64,000 nt of DNA, taken from NCBI GenBank assembly GCA_000818945.1, contig KN805410.1:102476-166475 (forward strand). The letters are read 5' to 3'. The notes below the pieces were generated by a model, which was not told the DNA's origin, ran no database searches, and worked only from the letters and a program-made list of their open reading frames with translations. Source of the stretch: Schizochytrium sp. CCTCC M209059. Its lineage: Eukaryota; Sar; Bigyra; Thraustochytrida; Thraustochytriidae. This document shows positions 50,301 to 59,741 of the stretch, in pieces; the first letter of the stretch is position 1, and each line of letters starts with the position of its first letter. A program made the position numbers and the translations under genes.

Positions 50301-52100
50301 CCGCAAGCCAGACGCGAGCCGCCGCCCCTGGCTCTTGCTCGCGCGGCGCGCTCGAACCTGATGCAAGTCTTCGACTTCGTCATCCTCGCTGTCTTCGAGA
50401 GCATGCAGCGCTTCCATAAGTCTCTCGTGCGTGACGCCTACGGCCGCTTCAACGCCATCAAACTTGTCGAAATTGGCCCGAATACCCTTGCCTCCGGGAC
50501 GTCGCTCCATCATGTTGCCAAAGAGAATGCCGCCAAGCTCGAGATCCGTGCCTCTGTACTGAGTTGTGCACACCAGCAAGTCGTTGTAAACAGAGTCATG
50601 GCCCGAAAAGCTCACGCTGAGAACGATGTTTGCCATTTCCTCCGGGTCAAGCAGAAATCGCCGGAGAGGCGATCGTTCGTCGATCTTGTGTATGATTGTT
50701 GCGACGGCAGTGACAATGGGCGGGAACGAGGTCTCGAGCGTGTCATACCCGACAAAGTTCTCGCCTTCCATCGTTTCGTGAAATCGCAAAAGATTAACGG
50801 ATACGCGAGTTTCGTAGACAAGATTGACGCGTCGATTCCCCACGCGAATGAGCAAGGTCGGCTCGCCGTCTCGAGTCGTCACCAATGCCTTTTTGCTAAA
50901 GACAATGTCGGGCTTGGGAATCTGAAACTTGGAAACAACCACGGAGAGAACAATCACATTGAGCATGATGCCGGCAAATTGCTGCACGCATGAGAGCACA
51001 TACAGACCGTACGATCCAGGTAGACATGGGCCGTATCCGAGAGTCAAGATGTTACTCGTCGCAAAAACAAAGGCGCTGCCAAACGTTCCTGGGATGAAAA
51101 TATCCTCGCCCGACTCGCACTCGATCTCATCCGAGAGAATCCAGGACACGAGCGACCACAAGAGACACATGAGCAAATAGCTCAATGCTGAGAGGAAAAA
51201 TACAAACGCCCAGCTCCAATCAAGGAGCACATAATACCAATTCTTCGCCTCGTACCATTTGGAGGCGCCGGTGCCATGCAATGCTGACCTCTTCTTTCGC
51301 TTGCCGGACTCAATGTGGTCCGGGAGGTATTTTCGTTGCTTGTAAGAGTGTTTGTGTTTCTTGCGCAGTCGCTCGATGCGGAGGCGCCTCCAATCTGCAA
51401 GGGACATCCCGATTGCATGCGTGTGATTGCGTCGAGGTTGGTCTCGTTGGATTTCTTCGAGGGTGCCGGAGTTGACCTCGCTTGCGGGTGGGCAACTTTC
51501 TTCCGATTCTTTACGGTGAAATTCGCCCGTTGTCTTTCTCCGTCTCCTCACGCTTGTGGTCCGCAAAGGGAGTTCCCCGCCGTCTTCGACAAGAACATTG
51601 CCTTCTTTGTTCTCCTCTTCGCCTTTTTTGTCGTCATCACCTTCTTCTTCTTCTTCTTCTTCTTCTCGTTCTTTTTTTTCTTCTTTTCCATCGTCGTCGA
51701 CGTCATCGTCACTGTTGTTGTTGTCGTTGTTGCTTGTTCTCTTGTGTTGGTCATGACGATGATGATGACTATGATAATGACTATGATTATGATGAGAAGG
51801 AGGAGGGGGATTGCTGTCTTCAAGATTTACGTCTTCTGGAGACAAGATGCACGTTTGCATAGCCACCATGGCATCGCGGCTGTCGTGGCGTGTTGACCTC
51901 CACTCTCCGCGCTCCACGTCCTCTTCGCCCGGGTCATGGACCAGAGTGCTTTCGCTGCCGAGCAAGCGGTCTTGACCACTACTGGCACGGCCGGTACGGG
52001 CAAGCGGTGCGCCTTGTTCGACGTCATTGCCGCCATCGTGGACGCCCTTCCGGCTGCGCGCGGCCTCCTCGTCGCGCGCGCTCGAGCTGCTTGCTCCCAT
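47355..52100 (-). CDS. Inward-rectifier K+ channel fused to three CLIC/DHAR-type glutathione-transferase modules
   Basis: The single-exon product has 1581 residues. It starts MGASSSSAR, a candidate myristoylation site, followed by His-rich and Glu-rich tracts (to about 200). Residues 280-590 form a full Kir unit: an amphipathic lead, M1 (about 295-317), pore loop with TLGYG (Gly355-Tyr356-Gly357), M2 (about 363-390) and the cytoplasmic beta-domain (RDGEPTLLIRVGNRRVNL, IHKIDERSPL, FDKFDGV). Cys328 and Cys359 flank the pore where Kir channels have their disulfide. Three thioredoxin-fold units follow with CPYS (Cys657), CPAS (Cys835) and CPFS (Cys1143), each followed by a DHAR/CLIC-like PxWFTE or PxW block. 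The last unit has a clear helical GST C-domain, and a further GST_C-like stretch follows (about 1395-1500). The middle unit is the most degenerate. Redox gating is inference. Confidence 0.85.
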   Translation of the reverse strand: MGASSSSARDEEAARSRKGVHDGGNDVEQGAPLARTGRASSGQDRLLGSESTLVHDPGEEDVERGEWRSTRHDSRDAMVAMQTCILSPEDVNLEDSNPPPPSHHNHSHYHSHHHRHDQHKRTSNNDNNNSDDDVDDDGKEEKKEREEEEEEEEGDDDKKGEEENKEGNVLVEDGGELPLRTTSVRRRRKTTGEFHRKESEESCPPASEVNSGTLEEIQRDQPRRNHTHAIGMSLADWRRLRIERLRKKHKHSYKQRKYLPDHIESGKRKKRSALHGTGASKWYEAKNWYYVLLDWSWAFVFFLSALSYLLMCLLWSLVSWILSDEIECESGEDIFIPGTFGSAFVFATSNILTLGYGPCLPGSYGLYVLSCVQQFAGIMLNVIVLSVVVSKFQIPKPDIVFSKKALVTTRDGEPTLLIRVGNRRVNLVYETRVSVNLLRFHETMEGENFVGYDTLETSFPPIVTAVATIIHKIDERSPLRRFLLDPEEMANIVLSVSFSGHDSVYNDLLVCTTQYRGTDLELGGILFGNMMERRPGGKGIRANFDKFDGVEAAVGVTHERLMEALHALEDSEDDEVEDLHQVRARRASKSQGRRLASGLRSQGRSARFDRLQGRDTSLRNDVTYAAVATRLPDDPLVGTVYLCYGCIRIKNYLARMCPYSRMVYMFLVVAGIPHQVIDIDWDAKPAWFTEAVPTGRTPTIYNEGKWTHSSRDIMRYLHRKFPAQAKRANRMHDLPVATWSFYDVLERHVHLVMFSSPEKMREMLAMNPEEARGKVVLNIKAAGAGNMDEVLGSDQSRLKRLRQQRKVKERPPANGSRAFLCIGMGHRGDRLVRNCPASQKVEMVLRALGIPHNTVLVDAADPPTWVGPDQVPMLLGPGPDERVTVGDKAILDVLHEQYRADFDRLPRRTSYADAFRICEELKAATDAYMMRPDGSGAEPQRDEVDAKCLATLLNVLQPLETILAENEATDNTREDTKAQTLTLTWYPFLSGAREVGLDDLILAPHLHYCLERVLRPMAGFCAERHGLSRLQRYVIAMARTALMRETSETEGATPFYVLNAAARYESRFPAWQPLRCRSTAARKAAEEDMVTTLMSSYGKDTICVAADGSVSVKGGMAGPSFEMNKVYLAIGCVHRDEFLAKVCPFSRVVEMVAMEAGIPHHTVKIDLLDKPAWFTEASGTGKCPSIYWNGVWTNESQVVLNTMQRLFPQRYATLDKPLRLEGVSRVDGCAEMALFNACDAICEAYLKAKTNDATRAAKRREMCELLGAMETQLADLGGPFLLGPTCAVADVALVTSIWRIVKVCCAWFHGFELTAEGFPRVNAWVEQFSRRESFKSSMPEFAEPYLILFMAKFHGDAQDVEHSPLQVTALVRQNERDAVAKLRLQEFDSLAHREGQNMLHLAQMESILKVLDDLLAELEASSLGEYLCGEEMGLADILVFSHLFFVEMGVQCVHQVSLLDRGFPHVRKFVNHIVEDVRFREIFSPAFKELLRIHFADRLSDRFPFLKLAREEREHLEFAAVELVTAHKIKVRRKSVSKQGSRKPSTLRWEGQSGSSLTSESQSSSGGSTSTGDIEDLLFCI

Positions 52101-52383
52101 AGGTGCAGCCGAGCGAGTGCTGGCTGTTGGGTCATTGTTTGGGACTCCACGACCAAATGAATTCTACCCGAATCGTATAGTGCTGCTAGGCGTTGGCTTT
52201 GGCTGCGCGCAAAATGGACTCTCTGTCAACTTGAGCCCGAGCCCAAGTAAAGCAAAAAGCTCTTTCGTTTTCGTTCTTTTTCCTTTTTCAGTACCAAAAA
52301 ATTAATCAACGCAACGGCGAATCTGCATCTGAAGCTTGTTTTCTAGTTATAATGGTATAAATTACTGCTTGTCTCAATGAAGA

Positions 52384-55300
52384 TCAGATACTTTCTTCGA
52401 GCTGCTTGACGAGCCGTAGCATAATGTTCTCGTTGTCGTATTTCCAGTAGGGAAGCTCGATATTTCGCCGAATGCAAATTGTGGCAAAGGCCTCAGGCGT
52501 GATGATATCGTCGTCGTCATCGTCCTCATGATCGTTGACTTCGATCCAAAGGTCCATCACCTGCGTCTCGTCGAGAGGCGGCTGCGGCTGTGCGGTGCGG
52601 AGGAGTTCTTGGAACTCCTCAAAGGACAAGACCCCATCGCCGTTGACATCAAAGGTACGAAAGAGCTGCATCATCATTGTCCGATCAAGCTCGACCTTAC
52701 TGAGAAAGACTTGTGCTACCTTGCCAAGAAAATCGTCACACTTGACGACCTTGATATCACTGGTGGTAGACTTGTCCACTTCAGACTCGGGTACGCTGTT
52801 TGTCTCAACCCACTTGATAAGGCGCTGTCGGAAAGCGCTTGGCATTGGCCATGACCGCGTCGTACTGGAGTCCTCGTCAGGATCCTCGTCTGCCCCACTT
52901 CGATTCACGTCTCCGTCCACAAGCTTAAAGATTGATCGCGCGGCGCGCAACGCGTGAGTGCTCTGCACCACAGTCTGCTCCGGACCATGCTCCATAGTCT
53001 TGGCAATACTTTCGGTGCGAGGGAAGATGACCGAAATCACGGCCATGATCACATCGCACAACGTCTGTGAGTAGTGCTCGGGGTCCACAACGCCGACGAG
53101 AATACCAAAGAGGCGAACTCGGGCCGAAATCTCGCAATCTTCTCGAATGGCCTGCACGACGCCATACAAATACTCCTCAGCGAGTTTTTTCAATCCGTAC
53201 TTCTGCGTGAAAAAGTGCAAAATCGTCTTGGCCAAGGAGTGAGGCTTGCGGCCTGCCTCGCGCCGCATCTTGTCGCTCTGCACCTTTTTCTGGTAGACTT
53301 CGCCAATAATGACGTCTTGAAGTTGCGAGGGCTCGATCTTGCGCGCACGCCTATGCTTGGGTGGCCTGTGCAAATACTTTTCCCAAGGGAGGGCCTCGTT
53401 GAGAAGAGGGGTAATGTACTTTGCATGGATTCGGCGCAGGGTGACCATCATGGCCAGCTCGCCACCTTCGCGCAAGAGAGACTTGTTACGGATGTCAACC
53501 GTGTTGAAGACTGTGTCGAGCTTTTTCATCTTTTTCGGCTTGCGTTTATCCTTTTTGTTCGCCTGCGTGCCCCCACTACTTGGTCGTGAAACCAGTTCGA
53601 TGTCATCGTATTCATCTTCCTTTTCAGTGCAGGTTTCATCGTCAACTTTTTCGTCCTTGCTGTCACCGTCGCCATCTTTGTCGTTCGGTGTGTGCTGATC
53701 TTGCGATTCGTTGTCCGGCTTGACGCTTCCTGTGTCCTCCAATTCATCAAGTGTAGCATCTGGAGAATCAGGATCAAGATCAGTGCCGAGCGTGAGCACC
53801 GTAGATGGACTCAGCGGAACCTCGTCGGATTCTAACTTGTCCTTGATGGCCTGAATGATGATATGCCGGGCCTCCTCGCTTGGATCATCATACATTGGGA
53901 TGGTGATGTCGGTTTGCACGAGCTTGCAATTCTCATCCTCCAAACTACCCTCGAGATCGACGTGGTGTCTGTCGAGCGCCGAAGACGAGTTTGCTCCGTG
54001 CACAGGCTCTTTTTCGTTATCATCACCGTCTAGACCGAGTTCCTTCATGGATTCAAAGAGACGCTTGTTCGTCACCTTTTTGATGAGCGTGGGCGTGATC
54101 ATGTCGAGTTCGTCGGAGTCGAGCATTTGGACAAATTCGAGCACGAGATCGACACGATCTCGGCTTGAATTGAGCTGCCGGAGCACCTCGCGGATGAAAT
54201 TGGTTGCGCGGCCATCGGCAGCGCTCTCCATGAGTGAAGCTACCAAGCTACGCTGGCCATCCTCATCGAGCGCCATGATCATGTGTTTGAGGCGAGCGTG
54301 ATCCACGGTGGTGAGCCAATTTGCCATGAACTGTGATTGCTGCAGATCGTCCAGGAGCTTGACGTTGTTTTCGATGTTATCCTGAATACAAATGGAAGCG
54401 CGCCGTTTTTCTGAACCGCCCACAACAACAACTTGACCCAAATCATTCCTTTCAGGCTCTGGAACTCCGTTTCCTAGCTGCTCTTCCGCTCCAGCATCGC
54501 TGTCAGCAAGTTCGCCCGCGAGAGCGGTCTGCGCCTCCGTGCGCGATCTGCCCGAGCCCCCAGATGCCGAAGACTGCGTCGAGGGCTGTCTATCTGGTAC
54601 ATCTGCCTCTTCTTGGCCAGTCTCGGACCACTCGCGAGCCAAGCGCTGTCTTCGTGGGCCCGTGATTCTTCTCATATGCTCAAGCAGGCGTTCGAGCGCC
54701 TCAATGACCCCTGAGGGTTGCAGTTGCGCGATTTCTCTTCGTAATAGTGCAAAGTCCTCGTCATTTCCTGCTGCGTCATTGTAAGCTGCGAGAGCGTCAA
54801 GAATCTCGTTGCAATTGCTCAAGGCCGTCTGCAGCTCCTCAATCTGATTGTCGCGTTCCTGAATATTTTTGCGCAGAATGTTATTCGTATGTTCGAGAGC
54901 TGCAACGAAATTGGGATCTGATTCGCGTTCAAATTTTGCGCGCTCATCGCCATAGCGCTCAAGAAGAAGATATAGGATGCGGTGCTCGGTACGCCATAGC
55001 CGCAACAGCTTTGAGCCGCGCTTGAGGCATGTTTCCGTCACTTGACGGGGCATCCCGTCCACCGTTGCGGCCATTTGAGCAAGACTCGAAGTTCCGGAAG
55101 GTGGGCCGCTCGAGAGAACTGAGCCGCTGGCTTCAAGCAGAGACTCACCGTCTGCCAAGACGGAAGCCCCGAATTCCCCTCGAGAAGAACCCATCATGTA
55201 CCGTTGCAAGAACGCTAAGTCCTCGCGCAAGAATCGTAGACAGGCATCGAACTCTGTCCCGCAAACCTCGATGCACTCTTTCCCGATGCGGACAGGATCG

Positions 55301-56013
55301 CTTGCATTTTCAGCCAAGTCGCGCATCCATGTCTCCGCCATGGATTCAGGCATTGATGTTCCGGTGGATCTTGTGGAATGGCCTTGCGAAACCTCGGCGC
55401 TCCCTTGCGCAAGACTCCCAAGAAGGCCCATCGTATCTTCTCGCATTTCCAAACGTACGCCATTGTCGCTCATAGACTCGGACAGGCTGTAGGTCGTTTG
55501 GCCGAATGAAGGAGAAGATCGCGTGGGTAGTGGATCGAGCATTGCCGGAGGCCGCCGTCGTCGCGGTCGTAGTTTCTTGCGGTAGGCCTTTTCCAGTCGG
55601 GAGTCAATGTATGAGACGCGCTCGAGTGCATCGTCGTCAATTGAGGTGGTATTTACGCTGGAATCCGCAAGGAAGATAAGACCCGATGAAGATGTCTCGC
55701 TTTGATTCATGGGTTGACTTGCTAGTCTCTCCTCCCCATCTTGAAGTTCTTCGTACTCTTGGCGCACCGAACGCCGCAAGAGCTCGGCGTTGCTTGCGGG
55801 CAGGTCCAGAGCACGCTGGTGTCCTCGCTTGACAGGACTCAGGCTTCTCGTGAGCCTTTGCCCATGTCCATGTCTTCGTGATCTTGATGGACTCGGCGAA
55901 GACCTTGCAAGAATCGCTTGTTTTTCGTCTTCGTCTTCATCAAACATGTAGTCGAAAACACGGCATGCATCGTGCGCCGTGGCTGCCACGACGTGTTTAT
56001 TGTCGTCGTCCAT
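52384..56013 (-). CDS. Large coiled-coil protein with C-terminal EF-hand
   Basis: The 1209-residue product begins MDDDNKHVVAATAHDACRVF. Its first 220 residues are Ser/Arg-rich and disordered-looking. Helical and coiled-coil segments follow (about 380-450, EHTNNILRKNIQERDNQIEE), then acidic linkers with Asp/Glu/Lys runs (about 740-840). A helical region at 850-1000 contains REGGELAMMVTLRRIHAKY. Near residue 1120 a canonical EF-hand loop DVNGDGVLSFEE appears, with a degenerate partner made of a run of aspartates shortly after. No catalytic domain or membrane span is seen. I do not recognise the family; a calcium-responsive cytoskeletal or ciliary protein is one possibility. It lies head-to-tail behind the Kir fusion gene, 283 bp away. 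Confidence 0.75.
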   Translation of the reverse strand: MDDDNKHVVAATAHDACRVFDYMFDEDEDEKQAILARSSPSPSRSRRHGHGQRLTRSLSPVKRGHQRALDLPASNAELLRRSVRQEYEELQDGEERLASQPMNQSETSSSGLIFLADSSVNTTSIDDDALERVSYIDSRLEKAYRKKLRPRRRRPPAMLDPLPTRSSPSFGQTTYSLSESMSDNGVRLEMREDTMGLLGSLAQGSAEVSQGHSTRSTGTSMPESMAETWMRDLAENASDPVRIGKECIEVCGTEFDACLRFLREDLAFLQRYMMGSSRGEFGASVLADGESLLEASGSVLSSGPPSGTSSLAQMAATVDGMPRQVTETCLKRGSKLLRLWRTEHRILYLLLERYGDERAKFERESDPNFVAALEHTNNILRKNIQERDNQIEELQTALSNCNEILDALAAYNDAAGNDEDFALLRREIAQLQPSGVIEALERLLEHMRRITGPRRQRLAREWSETGQEEADVPDRQPSTQSSASGGSGRSRTEAQTALAGELADSDAGAEEQLGNGVPEPERNDLGQVVVVGGSEKRRASICIQDNIENNVKLLDDLQQSQFMANWLTTVDHARLKHMIMALDEDGQRSLVASLMESAADGRATNFIREVLRQLNSSRDRVDLVLEFVQMLDSDELDMITPTLIKKVTNKRLFESMKELGLDGDDNEKEPVHGANSSSALDRHHVDLEGSLEDENCKLVQTDITIPMYDDPSEEARHIIIQAIKDKLESDEVPLSPSTVLTLGTDLDPDSPDATLDELEDTGSVKPDNESQDQHTPNDKDGDGDSKDEKVDDETCTEKEDEYDDIELVSRPSSGGTQANKKDKRKPKKMKKLDTVFNTVDIRNKSLLREGGELAMMVTLRRIHAKYITPLLNEALPWEKYLHRPPKHRRARKIEPSQLQDVIIGEVYQKKVQSDKMRREAGRKPHSLAKTILHFFTQKYGLKKLAEEYLYGVVQAIREDCEISARVRLFGILVGVVDPEHYSQTLCDVIMAVISVIFPRTESIAKTMEHGPEQTVVQSTHALRAARSIFKLVDGDVNRSGADEDPDEDSSTTRSWPMPSAFRQRLIKWVETNSVPESEVDKSTTSDIKVVKCDDFLGKVAQVFLSKVELDRTMMMQLFRTFDVNGDGVLSFEEFQELLRTAQPQPPLDETQVMDLWIEVNDHEDDDDDDIITPEAFATICIRRNIELPYWKYDNENIMLRLVKQLEESI

Positions 56014-56804
56014 GACGGCTTACTGCACGATCTCTCTACGTACGCCAAAGCTGACTGACTTGCCAGCTCGCCCGGGTGGCGGTAGGCAAACACATGGTAT
56101 GCTATGCACGTGCACGTGCTGCGATGCGCAATGTTGCACAATCAAGATCGATCGGGGAAACTCGTTGCTGTAACGCATATATCGGGGAAAATTCAATTGA
56201 CACAGATTTTCCTGCCTCTCTGCCCAAAGACGCAAATGTACCTGTCGACGACAAAAGTACGCTTTAACGTGCGCACCGCACCCTCATCATGAACACCGTT
56301 TCTTCGACAACAGCATGACTGGGTTCAGTCGCGTGCCACGCCACAACTTTCCTCCTTCATTTTCTTCTTCACCACCCGTGTTGGTTACTACGAAACATTC
56401 CTTATCGCACGTACATACAATTCTAAAAGCTGAGCTTGATGCGAGATCGCCAATCGCCGACCGAGCTCTTCACCAGCGCGACAACAACAACCAAGTCGAA
56501 ACTCGAAAGAACATCACAGCTCGTTCACGACCGACTCCCTTTCATGACAAGAGACCTATCAAGTGACAGAAGAGACCTATTAAAAACACAAGAACTTCTT
56601 GAAGTTCTCAGCTGTCCAGCTCCTCTCTCGAGGTCGGCCAAACCCGCGAGGCGCCCGCGCGGCGCTCGGGGTCGCTCGGGGCGGCGCAGCAGGGCCTGGG
56701 CAGGCGCCGCACAAGGAGCCCGCGGGGAAGGCGTTTTCGCCGTCGGCGGCCAGACTCTTCTCCACAAGTAGACCTCGAAGGCGAGGCGCACGAAGAGGAC
56801 GACG
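56014..56804. other. Divergent intergenic region
   Basis: This spacer lies between the starts of the EF-hand protein and the EDEM3-like gene. Short open frames occur but none is convincing. The 150 bp before the EDEM3 start are GC-rich. Confidence 0.4.
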
Positions 56805-59282
56805 ATGGTGTTTCGGCGCGTGCCATGGCACGGCGCGGCGACGCTGGCGGCCTTGGTCGTGGCCTGCGCGACGTGTTTAGGCCTGGGACTGGACTCGGAG
56901 GAGGCCACGTACGATGACCTTGGCTCCATCGGGTTTGCGCTGCGCGAACAGACCGGACGTATGCTCGACCACGCCTTTGGAAATTACATGGACAACGCGT
57001 ACCCGTGGGACGAACTGAAGCCACTGAGCTGCAGCGGAAGGCGATGGGATCGCCGCGAGCGCGGAACGATTGACGACACGCTTGGAGGGTTCTCGCTAAC
57101 GCTGATTGATGCACTCGATTCGCTGGCAGTCATGGGGAGGTACGAGGCATTTTTTGACTCCGTGGACCTCGTCCGCCGAGATGTGAGCTTTGACAGAGAC
57201 GTGACCGTCTCTGTTTTTGAGACGACCATTCGCGTTCTGGGTGGCCTACTCTCTGCGCACTTGCTTCTTGAAAATGGAACGGTGCCGCAAGCTCCCCAGG
57301 ACTGGGCGTACAAGGGCGAGCTTTTGGACCTTGCTGTAGACCTTGGGGAGCGCCTCTTGCCAGCGTTTGAGACTGCCACCGGGATCCCGTACCACCGTGT
57401 AAACCTTTTGCGCGGCGTGGAGCCACGCGAGACAACTTTTACGTGCACGGCGGCCGCAGGTACGCTTCTGATGGAGTTCGGGCTTCTCTCTCGCCTCTCT
57501 GCAAGACCCGAGTTTGAGGCCAAGGCGCGACGGGCAATGCTTGCGTTGTGGGACCGCAAGCACCCCGATACGGGGCTTGTGGGCAATACGATTTGCGTTC
57601 GCACGGGAAAATGGCAGCACGCCAAAACAGGGAGCGGTCCAGGCGTTGACAGTTTTTTCGAGTACTTGCTCAAGGCTGGCATCCTGCTGGAGGACCCTGC
57701 AAGTCCTTTTGTTTCAGACAGCGAGCCGAAGAGCGAAAGTCCTCGTCTTCTTCAAAATGCTTTTGCGAAAGCCTTGGAGAGCGTCGAAGAGCACCTGGCC
57801 TTTGGACCGTGGCATATTGAGGTAGACATGAATGTCGGAAAGACGCAGCCAATGCGTTTCGGTGTTTCGGCCCTGCAGGCGTTCTGGCCTGGTTTGCTCG
57901 CCTCTATTGATCGACTGGAAAGCGCCGAGGAGAGCTTTGACGCCTTTTATGGACTATGGCGCGCGCATGGGGCCATGCCAGAAGATTTCGATCTGCTGGC
58001 GCGGCGAACCTCGCAGTATGGCCGTGGGTATTATTTGCGTCCCGAACTGGCCGAGAGCACGATGATTCTTTTCCAGAAAACAGGTCAGCGCAAATACGTA
58101 GAGGCAGCTGCGCGAATTCTCAATGACATTGAGACGCGGTGTCGCGTGCCGTGCGGATATTCTTCGCTGCGCGATGTGAGCGCCAAGACAGTTGCGGGAA
58201 ATCACGAAGATCGCATGGACAGCTACTTTATCGCGGAGACGCTCAAGTACCTTTACATTGTATTTGACATGGCAGCACGCAACTCGACGCGAGTCTCTAT
58301 GCTAGGTGAGGCGCCGCTCTTCACGACGGAGGGTCACCTCTTCTTTTTGAAACAGAACTCCACCGGCTTAACAGAGTCGATTGTCGACGCGATACCCACA
58401 AAAGCAGCTGTAGACAGAACCGTAGAGACAGGTGTTTCAGATACTGCTCATGCCGGCAGGCCGGCGGCCCTACCTCCTCGTGCCGATGTGGTAACGGCTC
58501 GAGCGCGCGTGCAAGCGGTGATGACTCCCCATCTGCACGTTCCGGTGGTGGTCCCACAGGGATCGAGTGAGGCGCGGACCGCGGCATTTATGTTTTCGCC
58601 AGCGTCCTTTGGGCGATCTGTGCCACTTGATCTCGACGAACACATGGTGTTGGTCAAGGCGAATCCTTTGGACGCCTGTGGTCCGCTTCGCAATGCACAA
58701 GCGTTGGAGGACGCTGCCAAGCTGGTGTCACACTTGCGGGTTGTGCGGGGTCATCATCCTCTAGGGCTTGTCGTGGTGGTGAGTCGTGGAAGCTGCAGCT
58801 TTGTAGAGAAAGTTGCTGCAGTCGCAAACGCAACGTCTTCGCCTCTGATTAACTTTGTGGTTGTTTTGAACAGCCCCGAGTACGGCGACGAGCTGCACAC
58901 CATGTCGGATGACGGTTCGGCGCGAATGCAGGGCCCGCGTCTGTCGCAAATGCGCAGCGTCTTGGCGCCTTATGCGCTGGCTCAATACCTGCAAAAGGTA
59001 GGTTTTCCTGTCGCCAAGCGACTGCCAGAGGTGGATTTTTTTCACCAGTCTCACTACGCAGTGCTTCGCATGCAAGGGGATACCTTTGACGCTGGCGGTG
59101 GTGGTACAAGCGGTACAATGCAATCTTCGAGGGCCAGGAGAAAAACCAAAACGATGAAAAGGGCCACTGCGGGCGGACTGCAGGACGTCTGGCGCATCGC
59201 AATTGGCGATTCGAGCCTTTTTCAGGGTATTGCGCAACTTTTTGATCATGTTTTCAAACTCGATGTGCGGGACGAGCTGTAA
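56805..59282 (+). CDS. EDEM3: EDEM3-like GH47 alpha-mannosidase with PA domain, ends RDEL
   Basis: The 825-residue product is an ER-lumen glycosidase-like protein that trims mannose from misfolded glycoproteins and targets them for degradation. A signal peptide (MVFRRVPWHGAATLAALVVA) is followed by the GH47 domain (about 45-520). Hallmarks in order are NYMDNAYPWDELKPLSC, TIDDTLGGFSLTLIDALDSL, CTAAAGTLLMEFG, GVDSFFEYLLKAG, LQAFWPGLLA, LRPELAESTMIL, DRMDSYFIAETLKYLY and FTTEGHLFF. A protease-associated domain follows (about 605-735, SRGSCSFVEKVAAV), found in EDEM3 but not EDEM1/2. The C-terminus RDEL is a KDEL-type retrieval signal, again as in EDEM3. It works in the same compartment as the PDI at 2455-4431. 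Confidence 0.93.
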   Translation: MVFRRVPWHGAATLAALVVACATCLGLGLDSEEATYDDLGSIGFALREQTGRMLDHAFGNYMDNAYPWDELKPLSCSGRRWDRRERGTIDDTLGGFSLTLIDALDSLAVMGRYEAFFDSVDLVRRDVSFDRDVTVSVFETTIRVLGGLLSAHLLLENGTVPQAPQDWAYKGELLDLAVDLGERLLPAFETATGIPYHRVNLLRGVEPRETTFTCTAAAGTLLMEFGLLSRLSARPEFEAKARRAMLALWDRKHPDTGLVGNTICVRTGKWQHAKTGSGPGVDSFFEYLLKAGILLEDPASPFVSDSEPKSESPRLLQNAFAKALESVEEHLAFGPWHIEVDMNVGKTQPMRFGVSALQAFWPGLLASIDRLESAEESFDAFYGLWRAHGAMPEDFDLLARRTSQYGRGYYLRPELAESTMILFQKTGQRKYVEAAARILNDIETRCRVPCGYSSLRDVSAKTVAGNHEDRMDSYFIAETLKYLYIVFDMAARNSTRVSMLGEAPLFTTEGHLFFLKQNSTGLTESIVDAIPTKAAVDRTVETGVSDTAHAGRPAALPPRADVVTARARVQAVMTPHLHVPVVVPQGSSEARTAAFMFSPASFGRSVPLDLDEHMVLVKANPLDACGPLRNAQALEDAAKLVSHLRVVRGHHPLGLVVVVSRGSCSFVEKVAAVANATSSPLINFVVVLNSPEYGDELHTMSDDGSARMQGPRLSQMRSVLAPYALAQYLQKVGFPVAKRLPEVDFFHQSHYAVLRMQGDTFDAGGGGTSGTMQSSRARRKTKTMKRATAGGLQDVWRIAIGDSSLFQGIAQLFDHVFKLDVRDEL

Positions 59283-59741
59283 TTGAGGTCAGTGTTTTTT
59301 TTTTGATCTCTTTGATTTGATTTCAATGTTATTTTTGTGGTCTAAACTCTCTCTATCTCATCTTTTTGTTGCGATTGCATCTGCTTTTTGTTCGTGTGAC
59401 ACAAAAACCGTTCAAATTCATCCGATGAAGGAGGCTGTGTGGGGATCAAGCAATGCCGTAAACTACATACAGTTAAAAGGCTAGGCTACCACCTACCTAC
59501 AGTTAGTAGTTGGCTAGGGTAGGTTAGGTTGAGAGTTGATGCATGTTGCAGCTAGCTAGCTAGTTATAGCTAGCTAGCAGCTAGCTGCCTGCGGGATGGA
59601 AACCGAATTTCGTTTATAGGTGGTAGTAGCAGCTACTAGCCTATTACGACCTAAATGTTATGCAATAGCACTCACGCGCTGGGAATAAATGCTAAAAAAA
59701 AGAAACGAAAGAGAGAGAGAGGGAAGAAGAAGAGAGCTCTT
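59283..59741. other. Convergent 3' spacer with CTAG-rich hairpin
   Basis: The region lies between the stops of the EDEM3-like gene and the LOTUS/NYN-like gene. It contains TAG-rich sequence from 59480 to 59640, including the hairpin described separately. No gene was recognised. Confidence 0.5.
59551..59578. repeat. Perfect 12-bp inverted repeat of CTAG units
   Basis: The left arm GCTAGCTAGCTA (59551-59562) and right arm TAGCTAGCTAGC (59567-59578) are exact reverse complements separated by GTTA. A further GCAGCTAGCTGC palindrome lies next to it (59577-59588). Confidence 0.95.
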
